Assembly: GCA_016716385.1 (NCBI GenBank)
Contig: JADJWL010000003.1
Coordinates: 62,001 to 126,000, forward strand
DNA from: Bryobacterales bacterium
GTDB lineage: Bacteria > Acidobacteriota > Terriglobia > Bryobacterales > Bryobacteraceae
Length of the DNA stretch: 64,000 nucleotides
Direction: 5' to 3'
Under the pieces are notes generated by a model. The model had not been told where the DNA came from. It was given only the letters and a program-made list of their open reading frames with translations, and did not search any database. Each line of letters opens with the position of its first letter. Position 1 is the first letter of the stretch. Positions 26,478-35,355 of this stretch are shown here, in pieces. The position numbers and the translations under genes were made by a program.

Positions 26478-27233
26478 ATGAATAAGCGACTGGATGGACG
26501 CATCGCCCTGATTACGGGCGCGAGCAAGGGACTGGGAAAAGCCATGGCGATCGCGATGGCGGCCGAGGGCGCGCGCCTCGCCCTGGTTTCGCGCAACCGC
26601 GAGCAGCTCCAGGAGGTTGCCGCCCAGATTCAAGGCCAGGGCGGGCAGGCGCGGGTCTTCACCGCCGATGTCACGCGGGAAGAGGATGTCGCGGCTCTGG
26701 CGGCCGCCGTGGAACAGGAAATGGGCAAGGTCCAGATCCTGGTGAACAACGCCGGCATCAACCTGCGCAAGAACCTGACCGAGTTCACGCTGGAGGAATG
26801 GCGCAGCGTGCTCGACACGAATCTGACGAGCGTCTTCCTGATGTGCCGCGCCTTCGTCCCTCAGATGCAGGGATCGGGCTACGGGCGCGTGATCAACATG
26901 ACTTCGATCATGAGTTGGGTGTCGCTGCCAGGACGGGCGGCGTACTCGTCGTCGAAATCCGCGCTGCTGGGCTTGACGCGGGCTCTGGCCCTGGAACTGG
27001 CGCCCGAGGGGATCACGGTCAACGGCATCAGTCCCGGACCGTTCGCCACCGAGATGAATCTGCCGCTGCTGCAAAACCCCGAATTGAATGCCCAGTTTCT
27101 GTCGAAGATTCCCGCCGGGCGCTGGGGGAAGGTGGAGGAAATCGGCGCGCTCGCCGTGTACCTCTGCTCCGGGGACGCCGGCTTCATCACCGGGACTGAC
27201 ATCGTGATCGATGGCGGCTGGTGTGCGCAATAG
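26478..27233 (+). CDS. SDR-family oxidoreductase (3-oxoacyl-ACP-reductase-like)
   Basis: 251-residue classical short-chain dehydrogenase. It has the NAD(P)-binding TGASKGLG motif (13-20), ILVNNAGIN, an active-site Ser in INMTSIMSW and the YSSSK catalytic pair, then LALELAPEGITVNGISPGPFATEM and a C-terminal TGTDIVIDGGW. It would oxidise or reduce a sugar, polyol or keto-acid. It overlaps the following sugar-binding lipoprotein by 23 bases, which hints at a carbohydrate role. ATG 26478 follows a TACAAT box. Confidence 0.88.
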   Translation: MNKRLDGRIALITGASKGLGKAMAIAMAAEGARLALVSRNREQLQEVAAQIQGQGGQARVFTADVTREEDVAALAAAVEQEMGKVQILVNNAGINLRKNLTEFTLEEWRSVLDTNLTSVFLMCRAFVPQMQGSGYGRVINMTSIMSWVSLPGRAAYSSSKSALLGLTRALALELAPEGITVNGISPGPFATEMNLPLLQNPELNAQFLSKIPAGRWGKVEEIGALAVYLCSGDAGFITGTDIVIDGGWCAQ

Positions 27234-28185
27234 GCTCCCTGCGGCGCTGGCCGCGGTGGCGATCCTGGCGCTCGGCGGCTGTCAGCGGGACCGGCAGCGC
27301 GTGGTCGGGGTGGTGCCCAAAGCGACCTCGCACGTCTTCTGGCAGAGCGTGCAGGCGGGCGCTCTGGCAGCGGGCCAGGAATTTGACGTGCGGATCGAGT
27401 GGAACGGCCCGCCGTCGGAGACCGAGTTCAGCCGGCAGATCCAGATCGTGGATTCGCTCGTCGCCCGCCGCGTCGATGGGCTCGCCGTGGCCGCCGCCGA
27501 CCGGACGGCGCTTGTGGGACCGGTCGAACGCGCGACGAAGGCCGGCATTCCCGTGACTGTCTTCGACTCCGGGTTAGATACCGAAGACTATGTCTGCTTT
27601 GTGGCCACCAACAACTACGAGGGCGGACGGATGGCCGCGCGGAAGCTGGCGGCCCTGCTCGGCGGCAAGGGCGAGGTGGCGGTTCTGATGCATGCGCCCG
27701 GTTCGGCATCGACCCTGGAGCGGGAGAAGGGCTTCCGCGACGCGCTGGCCGCGGAGTTCCCCGGCCTCCGGATCGTGGCCGAGCAGTTCGGCATGTCAGA
27801 CCGCGCCAAGGCAAGGGCGGCGGCGGAGAACATGCTGGCCGCGCATCCGGAGCTGGACGGCCTGTTTGCCTCGGCCGAGCCAAGTTCAGTCGGGGCGGCG
27901 CTTGCCGTGAAAGGCCGGGAACTGGCAGGCAAGGTGCAAGTGGTCGCCTTCGACGCGAGCGAAGGTCTGGTGGAGGACCTCCGGGCCGGCACCATCCAGG
28001 CACTCGTCGTGCAAGACCCGTTCCGCATCGGTTACGAGGCTGTGCGGACGCTCGTCCGGACCTGGGAGGGCAACCCTCCGCCCAAGCGGGTTGACCTCGA
28101 CGCCGTGGTGGTGCTCTCCGGCGATCTTGAGAAGCCGGACATCCGGCAGTTGCTTTTTCCTGACTTAAAGTCCTATCTTCGTTGA
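27211..28185 (+). CDS. Sugar-type ABC transporter substrate-binding lipoprotein
   Basis: 324 residues. The signal sequence ends in a lipobox (LGGC), so the protein is probably a membrane-anchored lipoprotein. The Peripla_BP_4 pattern is visible: VVGVVPKATSHVFWQSVQAGAL, RRVDGLAVAAAD, GIPVTVFDSGLDTEDYVCFVATNNYEGGRMAA, VAVLMHAPGSAS and a C-terminal QDPFRIGYEAVRTL. It resembles ribose/xylose-binding proteins. No permease or ATPase gene adjoins it. ATG 27211 lies inside the SDR gene; GTG 27223 is an alternative. Confidence 0.82.
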   Translation: MAAGVRNRLPAALAAVAILALGGCQRDRQRVVGVVPKATSHVFWQSVQAGALAAGQEFDVRIEWNGPPSETEFSRQIQIVDSLVARRVDGLAVAAADRTALVGPVERATKAGIPVTVFDSGLDTEDYVCFVATNNYEGGRMAARKLAALLGGKGEVAVLMHAPGSASTLEREKGFRDALAAEFPGLRIVAEQFGMSDRAKARAAAENMLAAHPELDGLFASAEPSSVGAALAVKGRELAGKVQVVAFDASEGLVEDLRAGTIQALVVQDPFRIGYEAVRTLVRTWEGNPPPKRVDLDAVVVLSGDLEKPDIRQLLFPDLKSYLR

Positions 28186-28503
28186 TCTTACGAGGTCGCG
28201 AGCACGCTCCACGGAGGGGCTTCGCCCAAGGCGCTAAGGGCCACCTGCCGGAGGTGGCTGCCATCGTCCAGACACAAATTGTTGAAACCGATTCCGCGCG
28301 GGTTCATCTTTGTAGATAGGTCTTTAATTCCGTTCGGGTTCGATGTTACACTAGGTTGAATCCAGACCTTCGAAAGGACGTCTCCTTGAACTGCCCCGCG
28401 GACGTGCGGCAGAACCGTCTGGCTCCAATGACAGACAAGACCTAAGTGATAGAACAAGAAAGAGTTGCGTTGAGTCAACAGATTGGGGAGAGGCGAGTCG
28501 AAC
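28186..28503. other. rpoD leader / intergenic region
   Basis: No gene is recognised in this 318-base gap. It holds a GCCACCT-gccgg-AGGTGGC hairpin (near 28240), which might terminate the upstream transcript although no T-run follows, and a TACACT -10-like hexamer near 28348 that could belong to the rpoD promoter. A structured RNA was considered but could not be supported. Confidence 0.35.
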
Positions 28504-30024
28504 GTGGATCACTTTGACGATCACCTTCTGGGCGATGCCCGTGAACCGCTCGGGCTGAATTTTGAAGAAGATGCGAAGTTCTTCGACGCCGATGCGGCGG
28601 ATGTGGAGTTCCTGCAGCAGCCGGTGGTCGAGGAATCGATCTACACCGACGATCCCGTGCGGGTCTACCTGCGCGAGATGGGAGCGGTCCCCTTGCTTAC
28701 GCGGGAGGGCGAAGTCGATCTCGCCCGCCGGATGGAGCGGGGGAAGCTGCGGATGCAGAAAGCGATCAGCCGCTCCGCGCTGGTTCAGTTGGTCGTCCTC
28801 GAGCTTGCCGACCAGATCAAGCACGGCACGATCGAACTTGAGTCCGTCACAGATCTGGGCGATATCGAGGAAGGCTCGACGGCCGACGCCAAGCGCCGCG
28901 CGGAAGTGAAGCAGGCTTTCGCCGACGTCGTCGCGCTGCACAAGAAGCAGCAGCAACTGGCGGAAAAGTACAGCGGCACGCAGGCCAGCAACAAGAAGGG
29001 GCGGAAGCGCATCAGCGGCAAGTATGCCCGCGCCAAGGTCGAGATTTCGCTGGCGATCCGGCGGGTTCCCTTCGTTCTCAGCAAGTGGAAGCAGTTTACC
29101 AAGGAGATTGAGCGCGCGGTCCTGGAGTTGAGCCAGCTCGAGCGCGAGCTCAAGAAGGTGGAAGGCCGGGCCGGCCAGCCCGCTCGCGTGCGCGAACTGA
29201 AGCGCGAGATCAGGAAGCGCGAAGCCACCGCCGGAGCGCCGATCGCGGATCTGCGCCACACCTTGACCGTGATCCGCCACGGCGAGTTGGAAGCCGAGAA
29301 GGCGAAAAAGGACCTGGTTGAAGCCAACCTCCGTCTGGTTGTCTCGGTCGCCAAGAAGTACGTGAACCGCGGGCTGCACCTGCTGGACCTGATTCAGGAA
29401 GGCAACATCGGCCTGATGCGGGCGGCGGACAAGTTCGAGTACCGCCGCGGCTACAAGTTTTCGACCTACGCGACCTGGTGGATCCGGCAGGCGATCACCC
29501 GCGCCATCGCCGATCAGTCTCGGACCATTCGCATTCCGGTCCACATGAACGAGAGCATGAACAAGTTCCTGCGCGCCACCCGTGAGCTGGAAAAGGAACT
29601 GGGCCGCACCCCAACCAACGACGAGATCAGCCGGCGGATGGACATCCCTGTGGAAAAGGTCCAGAAGCTGAAGACAATCTCCCGTGACCCGGTCTCGCTC
29701 GAGACGCCCGTCGGGCGCGACGGCGAGTCGGCGCTGGGCGATTTGATCGAGGACCGTTGGGTGGGCTCGCCGGTCGACGCTGTCATTGAGACGAACGTCC
29801 GTGACGAGACCGCGGGAATCCTGAAGACGCTGTCGCCGAAGGAAGAAAAGGTTATCCGGCTCCGCTTCGGCATCGGCTGCGAGCGCGAACACACGCTCGA
29901 AGAGATCGGCCAGGAATTCGACGTGACGCGGGAGCGCATCCGCCAGATCGAAGCCAAGGCTTTGCGGCAGTTGCGTGCTCCGGAACGGGCGCGCCGTCTG
30001 CGTGCGCTCATGGCTGCCCGGTAA
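28504..30024 (+). CDS. rpoD: RNA polymerase primary sigma factor RpoD
   Basis: 506 residues. Region 1.2 is TDDPVRVYLREMGAVPLLTREGEVDLARRME; a long non-conserved helical insert follows (about 90-260); region 2 holds ANLRLVVSVAKKYVNRGLHLLDLIQEGNIGLMRAADKFEYRRGYKFSTYATWWIRQ in shortened form, with YATWWIRQAITRAIADQ; region 3 has HMNESMNKFLRATREL; region 4 has GCEREHTLEEIGQEFDVTRERIRQ. No region 1.1 is obvious. GTG 28504 with GGGGAGAGG about 10 bases upstream is preferred; an in-frame TTG at 28483 is the alternative. It directs housekeeping transcription. Confidence 0.93.
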   Translation: MDHFDDHLLGDAREPLGLNFEEDAKFFDADAADVEFLQQPVVEESIYTDDPVRVYLREMGAVPLLTREGEVDLARRMERGKLRMQKAISRSALVQLVVLELADQIKHGTIELESVTDLGDIEEGSTADAKRRAEVKQAFADVVALHKKQQQLAEKYSGTQASNKKGRKRISGKYARAKVEISLAIRRVPFVLSKWKQFTKEIERAVLELSQLERELKKVEGRAGQPARVRELKREIRKREATAGAPIADLRHTLTVIRHGELEAEKAKKDLVEANLRLVVSVAKKYVNRGLHLLDLIQEGNIGLMRAADKFEYRRGYKFSTYATWWIRQAITRAIADQSRTIRIPVHMNESMNKFLRATRELEKELGRTPTNDEISRRMDIPVEKVQKLKTISRDPVSLETPVGRDGESALGDLIEDRWVGSPVDAVIETNVRDETAGILKTLSPKEEKVIRLRFGIGCEREHTLEEIGQEFDVTRERIRQIEAKALRQLRAPERARRLRALMAAR

Positions 30025-30056
30025 AGGAATCCCTCACCCGCACCGATAAGCCCTGT

Positions 30057-30080
30057 AGGGAGATCGTGGACGGTCTCCCT
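30057..30080 (+). terminator. Hairpin after rpoD (weak terminator candidate)
   Basis: AGGGAGA (30057-30063) and TCTCCCT (30074-30080) form a 7-bp stem with a 10-base loop, 33 bases after the rpoD stop and just before the pentapeptide gene. No T-run follows, so termination is uncertain. Confidence 0.3.
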
Positions 30081-30086
30081 CGGGCG

Positions 30087-31010
30087 ATGCGCAATCCAAT
30101 CCACGACGGAAAACTCGGCGAGATCCTCGCCGCCCATCATCTCTGGCTGGAGAGCAAATCTGGAGGGGAGCGGGCCGACCTCTCAGGCTGGAACCTGTCT
30201 GACCGCACACTTCGTGGGATCGGCCTGAGGGGCGCGATTCTCCGCTCCATTTCCGTGCTCGACAGCGATCTGAACGGAGCCGACCTGAGCGGCACGGATC
30301 TGACCGGGGCGGACTTCCGCAATTCGAGCCTCGCCGGCGCGGACTTCTCCGGCGCCGACCTGACACAGGCCTCCCTGCAGTATTCGGGGCTGGCAGAGGC
30401 CAACTTCACCGAAGCGACTCTTGTCCTGACGGAACTGCAGAAGGCGAACCTTAGGGACAGCCGCCTGTTTGAAGCCAGAATCCTGAGCGCGGACCTGTCA
30501 TTCGCGAATCTCCGGGGCGCGCAGTTGCACCATGCCCGCATCCGCCGGGCGAACTTCTCTCATGCGGAACTCGACGGCGCGCGCTTCCTGCGCGCCCGCG
30601 CCGAAGACTCCAACTTCACTGCGTGCCGCCTCGACGAATCAGACTGGACAAATGCGCAAGCCATTGGCTGCAGCTTTCATCTTTCCCAGGGAACCGGCGT
30701 TCGCTTTTCGCGGGCGAACCTCACGCGCAGCTTCTTTGGGAAGGCGTCCCTACGGCTATGCAACTTCTCCGGTGCGAACCTGAACGGAGCGGATTTTTCC
30801 TGGGCGGACCTGTTCGAGTCGCGCTTCGGAGATGCCGAGACAAGCGGCGCGGACTTCTCCCGGGCCAATTTGCTCGGCGCCCGGGAGTTGTCCGCGCGCC
30901 AGCTATCTTTGGCCCGGACGGGCGAATTGACCACGCTGCCGAACGGACAAAAAGGGGCATTTCTACGTGGCTCCGGAGCCGAGCGTCCGCAGCGGACCGC
31001 AGTCTTCTAG
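30087..31010 (+). CDS. Pentapeptide-repeat protein
   Basis: 307 residues built almost entirely of A(D/N)LxX pentapeptide repeats (residues about 20-285: ADLSG, ANFTE, ADFSG and variants), which form a right-handed quadrilateral beta-helix. Such proteins can mimic DNA or mediate protein contacts; the role here is unknown. ATG 30087 is preferred over GTG 30066 because the latter sits within an AGGGAGA/TCTCCCT hairpin (30057-30080). It follows rpoD by 62 bases. Confidence 0.8.
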   Translation: MRNPIHDGKLGEILAAHHLWLESKSGGERADLSGWNLSDRTLRGIGLRGAILRSISVLDSDLNGADLSGTDLTGADFRNSSLAGADFSGADLTQASLQYSGLAEANFTEATLVLTELQKANLRDSRLFEARILSADLSFANLRGAQLHHARIRRANFSHAELDGARFLRARAEDSNFTACRLDESDWTNAQAIGCSFHLSQGTGVRFSRANLTRSFFGKASLRLCNFSGANLNGADFSWADLFESRFGDAETSGADFSRANLLGARELSARQLSLARTGELTTLPNGQKGAFLRGSGAERPQRTAVF

Positions 31011-31050
31011 AATTTTTGCATTGCATGGCCAAGGCGGCGGTGGTATTCTC

Positions 31051-31518
31051 ATGGAAGTTCTGGCTGTTCCGGGGACCGTTTACACAGAGATGATTCCGCT
31101 CTATCTCATCCTCGGTGTTTCGGTGGTCTTGTTCTTCTACTGGCTCCGTTACTCCTGCCTGCTCATTCTCGAAACGCGCCTCCGTGCATCCGGGTCCTCC
31201 GAACTCGCTCAGCAGCGGGGATTTGCGTTTCCCTGGGTGATGGTGACCTTGCGCCATCCGGCGCCGCCCGTCGAGGTCCTGGACCGGTTGCGGGAGAGTC
31301 TCGATGCCGACTACCGCCTCCTGCGCCGTGTCCTGTCGGCTGCGCCGGCAGCGCAGGACCCGGTCGAGGACTGGCTCCTGCGCGGCGACTACCGCATGCT
31401 CCAGGTCTGGTACTGGCTGACACGCCGCCGCGCGCCGCGGCGCGCGCGGGCCGCACTGGCTGAGATGGCAACTATTCTCGGCTATCTCGCGCAACCGGCC
31501 CTGACCGCGGAACCCTAG
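31051..31518 (+). CDS. Hypothetical single-pass membrane protein
   Basis: 155 residues. One strong hydrophobic segment near the N-terminus (MIPLYLILGVSVVLFFYWLRY) is followed by an Arg-rich cytoplasmic part. No known domain was recognised. ATG 31051 is used; ATG 31090 would begin directly before the membrane helix. It precedes the MoxR operon by 27 bases and could be its first gene or independent. Confidence 0.55.
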   Translation: MEVLAVPGTVYTEMIPLYLILGVSVVLFFYWLRYSCLLILETRLRASGSSELAQQRGFAFPWVMVTLRHPAPPVEVLDRLRESLDADYRLLRRVLSAAPAAQDPVEDWLLRGDYRMLQVWYWLTRRRAPRRARAALAEMATILGYLAQPALTAEP

Positions 31519-31533
31519 TCCGCCCGATTCGCC

Positions 31534-31539
31534 TACAAT
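31534..31539 (+). promoter_or_regulatory. Candidate -10 element (TACAAT) for the MoxR operon
   Basis: TACAAT ends 6 bases before the GTG start of the MoxR gene, consistent with a very short leader. No -35 was assigned. Confidence 0.3.
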
Positions 31540-31545
31540 GAGTGT

Positions 31546-32541
31546 GTGGAAGCTCAAGCCGCCCTCCAAATGGCGGTGGACCGCCTGAACCGGGTCCGCC
31601 AGGAAATCGCCAAGGTGATTGTAGGACAGCAGGATGTCGTCGACGGCGTCCTGATCTGCCTGCTCTCCGGAGGCCATGTCCTGCTGGAGGGAGTGCCCGG
31701 TCTCGGCAAGACGACTTTGCTGCGTACCCTCGCCCGCGCGCTTCAATTGAAGTATTCGCGCATCCAGTTCACGCCCGACCTGATGCCGGCGGACATCGTC
31801 GGCAGCATGATCATCGAGACCGACGACCGCGGATCCAAGGTCTTCCGCTTCCAGCACGGTCCGATTTTCGCCAATCTCGTGCTGGCCGACGAAATCAACC
31901 GCGCCACCCCGAAGACGCAGTCGGCGCTGCTGGAAGCGATGCAGGAGCGCACGGTGACCTCCGGTTCCACCACGCACGAACTCGAAGCGCCGTTTCTCGT
32001 GATGGCCACCCAGAACCCGATTGAAATGGAGGGAACCTATCCGCTGCCCGAGGCGCAGTTGGACCGTTTCCTCATGAAGATCCTGGTCAGCTATCCCGCC
32101 CGCGAGGAACTGGCCCGCATTGTCGAGCGGACCATCCAGAGGGAAGACGTGCAGCTCAACCCGGTGCTGACGCGCGACGAGATTCTCGAGGTCCGGCACG
32201 TGTGCCGCCAGGTGCTGGTGGCGCCGCATGTTCAGGAGTACGCCATCCGGCTGGTGATGGCGACGCAGCCGGGCGGAGCCGACAGCCATGAACTGGCCAC
32301 GCGCTACTTCCGCTATGGCAGTTCTCCCCGGGGCGCCCAGGCGCTGGTCGAGTGCGGGCGCGTGCTGGCGTTGATGCGCGGCCGCTTCCACCTCGCGGCC
32401 GAGGACATCCGCTCGGTGGCCGCTTCCGTGCTGCGGCACCGGGTCATCCTGAACTTCGACGCCCACGCCGACGGCCAGACAGCGGACACCATCCTCACTG
32501 CAGTGCTCGAAGGTGTGAGTAAGCAGGCGTCGGCGGCGTGA
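31546..32541 (+). CDS. MoxR-family AAA+ ATPase
   Basis: 331 residues starting at GTG 31546. The AAA+ core has Walker A LEGVPGLGKTTLL, the MoxR segment IQFTPDLMPADIVGS, Walker B NLVLADEINRATPKTQSALLEAMQE, sensor MATQNPIEMEGTYPLPEAQLDRF and a C-terminal lid with YFRYGSSPRGAQAL. MoxR ATPases act as chaperones for partner VWA/DUF58 proteins. It is the first gene of a tight operon with DUF58, BatA-like and VWA genes, 7 bases before DUF58, as expected for this system. Confidence 0.92.
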   Translation: MEAQAALQMAVDRLNRVRQEIAKVIVGQQDVVDGVLICLLSGGHVLLEGVPGLGKTTLLRTLARALQLKYSRIQFTPDLMPADIVGSMIIETDDRGSKVFRFQHGPIFANLVLADEINRATPKTQSALLEAMQERTVTSGSTTHELEAPFLVMATQNPIEMEGTYPLPEAQLDRFLMKILVSYPAREELARIVERTIQREDVQLNPVLTRDEILEVRHVCRQVLVAPHVQEYAIRLVMATQPGGADSHELATRYFRYGSSPRGAQALVECGRVLALMRGRFHLAAEDIRSVAASVLRHRVILNFDAHADGQTADTILTAVLEGVSKQASAA

Positions 32542-32548
32542 AGGATTC

Positions 32549-33430
32549 ATGGAGTCTCCCCTGCTTGACCGGCAGTTCCTGGAAAAGCTCGAACGGCTGA
32601 CCATCCACTGGAAGAAGTCGTTTCCCGGGCTCGTCGGCGGACACAACCCGTCCCGGTATTCGGGCGGGGGGCAGGAGTTCCTCGACCACCGGCACTTCCA
32701 CCACGGCGACGACCTGCGCGCGGTCAACTGGCGCGCCTACATGCGGCTGGAGAAGCTCTTTCTCAAGATGTTCCAGATCGAGCCGCGGACACCGGTGCGT
32801 CTGCTGCTGGACACGAGCCAGTCCATGACAGCCCCCACACCGGAGAAGCTCCTGTTTGCCAAGCGGCTGGCCGCGGCGCTTTGCTATGTCGGGCTGGTCC
32901 GCCTGGACACACTCTCGATCCAGACGTTCGCCGACCGGTTGGGCGAACGCCTGACATGCGGCGGGGGCCGCCACCGCTTCTCGCCTGTGATGCAGTGGCT
33001 GGCGGCGCGCCCGAGCGGGGGGCCGTCCTCGTACCTGCAGGTGGCGCGCGAGTTTCTTTCCGTGCACACGCAACCGGGTCTGGTGGTGATCGTCTCGGAT
33101 TTCCTCGATGAAACCGGATGCGAGCGGGCGCTGCAATACATCTCCGATTTCGGCCATGAATTGCTCCTCATTCACGTCTGGGCGGAAGAGGAGCGCAGGC
33201 CTCCGTGGCGCGGCGAAGTGGAACTGGTGGACGCCGAAAGCGGTAGCCGGATGCGCATCGAGGTCGACGACCAGGCGCGCGACCGCTACACGGCCGCGTT
33301 CGATGAGTACGCCGGTACCCTGCAGACCCTCGCTCTGCGGAAGAGCGGGCGCTACATCGGAGTGAGCACGGCAACAGCGATCGAGGACGTATTGTTCGGA
33401 CCTGTCGTGCGTGCGTGGGGTCTGTCCTAA
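32549..33430 (+). CDS. DUF58 domain-containing protein (MoxR partner)
   Basis: 293 residues. DUF58 features are clear: SGGGQEFLDHRHFHHGDDLRAVNWRAYMRLEKLFLKMF, a VWA-like metal site in LLLDTSQSMTAPTPEKL and a C-terminal VVIVSDFLDETG. AAGGA lies before ATG 32549. Its stop overlaps the start of the BatA-like gene (TAATG). Proteins of this family work with MoxR ATPases in envelope or complex assembly. Confidence 0.9.
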   Translation: MESPLLDRQFLEKLERLTIHWKKSFPGLVGGHNPSRYSGGGQEFLDHRHFHHGDDLRAVNWRAYMRLEKLFLKMFQIEPRTPVRLLLDTSQSMTAPTPEKLLFAKRLAAALCYVGLVRLDTLSIQTFADRLGERLTCGGGRHRFSPVMQWLAARPSGGPSSYLQVAREFLSVHTQPGLVVIVSDFLDETGCERALQYISDFGHELLLIHVWAEEERRPPWRGEVELVDAESGSRMRIEVDDQARDRYTAAFDEYAGTLQTLALRKSGRYIGVSTATAIEDVLFGPVVRAWGLS

Positions 33431-35355
33431 TGCTGTTTCTCAACTTGACGGTGGCGCAGTTCCTGGTTCTGTTCGGCTCGGCGGCCGCGGTGGTCTTCAC
33501 GCTCTACCTGTTTGACCGCGCGCGCCGGAGGCAAGTCGTCTCGACGCTGCGCTTCTGGGTGGATGCGGAGCGTCCGGTGGCGTCGTCGCGGCGCAAGCGG
33601 ATCCAGCAGCCCTGGTCGCTCCTGCTGCAGTTGCTGAGCCTGGCTCTTCTCCTGCTCGCCATCGCCCAGGTGCGATTCGGGGGACCCGCTCAGGCCCGCG
33701 ACCACGTCCTGCTGGTCGAAACGTCGGCCTGGATGGGGACGCGGACCGGTCCCTCGGCCGCCGCGCCACTGCTGATGGACGAAGCACGCGCGCGGGCGGA
33801 GGCTTTCGTGGAAGCGCTGCCTTCCAGCGACCGTGTGATGGTCGTGCGCGCGGACGCGCTGGCGACGCCGGTCACCGGCTTCGAGACACGGCGCGACCGG
33901 ATCGCGCAGGCGCTCGCCGGACTGCGTCCTGGCGCGACAGGATTGAACCTCGACCAGTCCATTTCGTTTGCGCGGCAGGTCCAGACGCTGAGCGGAGGAC
34001 GGGCGGGCGAGGTGGTCTTCGCCGGTCTCGGTCGCATCTCGGGGCGCGAGAGCGCCGGGGCGACGGCGGAGGCGCCGGCCAACCTGCGCGTCCTGGAGGT
34101 GCCCGAGCCCGCACCGAACATCGGCATCCGCGGCATTACGCTGCGCCGGTCGGCGTCCGACCCCGCGGTGTGGGAAGTGTTCGTGATCGTGCGCAACTAC
34201 GGCCCGGACCGGCGCACGGTACCGCTGTCGTTACGCTATGATCTCGCTCCCGCGGGCGCGCGCAGCCTCGATGTGCCGGGCGGCGGAGAGCGGGAAGCAT
34301 CGTTCACCGTACGGGCAACGGCGGCGGCCATCCTCGAAGCGCGGATCACGTCGGGCGACGGGTACACGGCCGACGACTACGCCCGCCTGGAATTGCCCGG
34401 GCTGCCGGTCCTGCCGGTCATCGTCTATTCGAATGCCCCGGAGTCGCTCCGCCCGCTGCTGGACGCGAATCCGAAGGTCCGCGCCACCTATCGCGCGCCC
34501 TCCGCGTACGATCCCAAGCCGGAAGCCGGACTGATGGTGCTCGACGGCTTTGCGCCACCGCGCCCTCCGGAAATCGACGCTCTGTGGCTCGATCCGCCCG
34601 CGGGGGCATCCCCGGTCGCCGTCGTGAGCCGCGGCACAGCGTTGCGGCTGGAGCGCTGGCTGACAGGCCACGAACTTGGCGCGGGCTTGCGGACGAAGGA
34701 CGTGACTCTGGCCTCCGCTTCGCTGTTCCGGCTTGGACCCGGCGACCATGCGGTCGCGGAAAGCAGTCAGGGACCCGTCGCGGTGGCTCGCGAGGGCCCG
34801 CCGCGAACCGTCGTGCTTGGTTTCCATCCCCTTCGTTCGGCGTTGCGGTATGAATTGGCGACGCCTCTGCTCGTTGCGAACGTCCTGCGCTGGGTCGCTC
34901 CGGGCGTGTTCCGCACGCCTGAACTGCAAGCGGCCACCGTGGGAACTGTGACGGCGGTCCTGCCGCCGGGCGCCACGGCTGAGACGTACCGCGTCACCGC
35001 CGAAGACGGCCGCGACGTTCCCTTCTCAGTGCGCGAAGGCGTTCTGACGTTCTTCTCGGGCAGGCCCGGCGTCGTGCGCGTGACAGGCGGGGACCGGGAA
35101 CTGGTGTACTCCCTCAGTCTGCCGGAGCTTTCCGAAGCGCGCTGGGAGCGCCCTGCGGGCGTTCGGACCGGCATTCCGCCGGCGTCGGGCTCCGGCCTGC
35201 CGGCCGAGACGTGGCCGTGGCTCGCGGCGCTTGGCGGCCTGGGTCTGCTGGCGGAATGGATGCTGTTCGGACGCCACGGGCACCTGCGCGGCAGGGTTAT
35301 CCCGCGCCCGGCCCACACCGAAACAGCGCCTGTTCCCGGGAGGAAGAGCGCATGA
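33430..35355 (+). CDS. BatA-like membrane protein with VWA-type domain
   Basis: 641 residues. The N-terminus has two membrane helices with the aerotolerance (BatA) pattern (LFLNLTVAQFLVLFGSAAAVV, RRRQVVSTLRFW, then LLLQLLSLALLLLAIAQV). A VWA-like domain follows (DHVLLVETSAWMG, with a degenerate MIDAS) and a third helix near the C-terminus (WPWLAALGGLGLLAEWMLFG). It probably anchors the MoxR/DUF58 system to the membrane. Its start and end overlap its neighbours (TAATG and ATGA), so all four genes are translationally coupled. Confidence 0.82.
   Translation: MLFLNLTVAQFLVLFGSAAAVVFTLYLFDRARRRQVVSTLRFWVDAERPVASSRRKRIQQPWSLLLQLLSLALLLLAIAQVRFGGPAQARDHVLLVETSAWMGTRTGPSAAAPLLMDEARARAEAFVEALPSSDRVMVVRADALATPVTGFETRRDRIAQALAGLRPGATGLNLDQSISFARQVQTLSGGRAGEVVFAGLGRISGRESAGATAEAPANLRVLEVPEPAPNIGIRGITLRRSASDPAVWEVFVIVRNYGPDRRTVPLSLRYDLAPAGARSLDVPGGGEREASFTVRATAAAILEARITSGDGYTADDYARLELPGLPVLPVIVYSNAPESLRPLLDANPKVRATYRAPSAYDPKPEAGLMVLDGFAPPRPPEIDALWLDPPAGASPVAVVSRGTALRLERWLTGHELGAGLRTKDVTLASASLFRLGPGDHAVAESSQGPVAVAREGPPRTVVLGFHPLRSALRYELATPLLVANVLRWVAPGVFRTPELQAATVGTVTAVLPPGATAETYRVTAEDGRDVPFSVREGVLTFFSGRPGVVRVTGGDRELVYSLSLPELSEARWERPAGVRTGIPPASGSGLPAETWPWLAALGGLGLLAEWMLFGRHGHLRGRVIPRPAHTETAPVPGRKSA

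Noticed and set aside
28186..28503. Structured RNA (6S-like) upstream of rpoD
   Set aside because: The hairpins are GC-rich but the ends do not pair as in 6S RNA, and no conserved motif was found by eye. A covariance search would be needed.
30066..30086. GTG 30066 as the pentapeptide gene start
   Set aside because: It sits inside the loop of the AGGGAGA/TCTCCCT hairpin; ATG 30087 is a simpler start.
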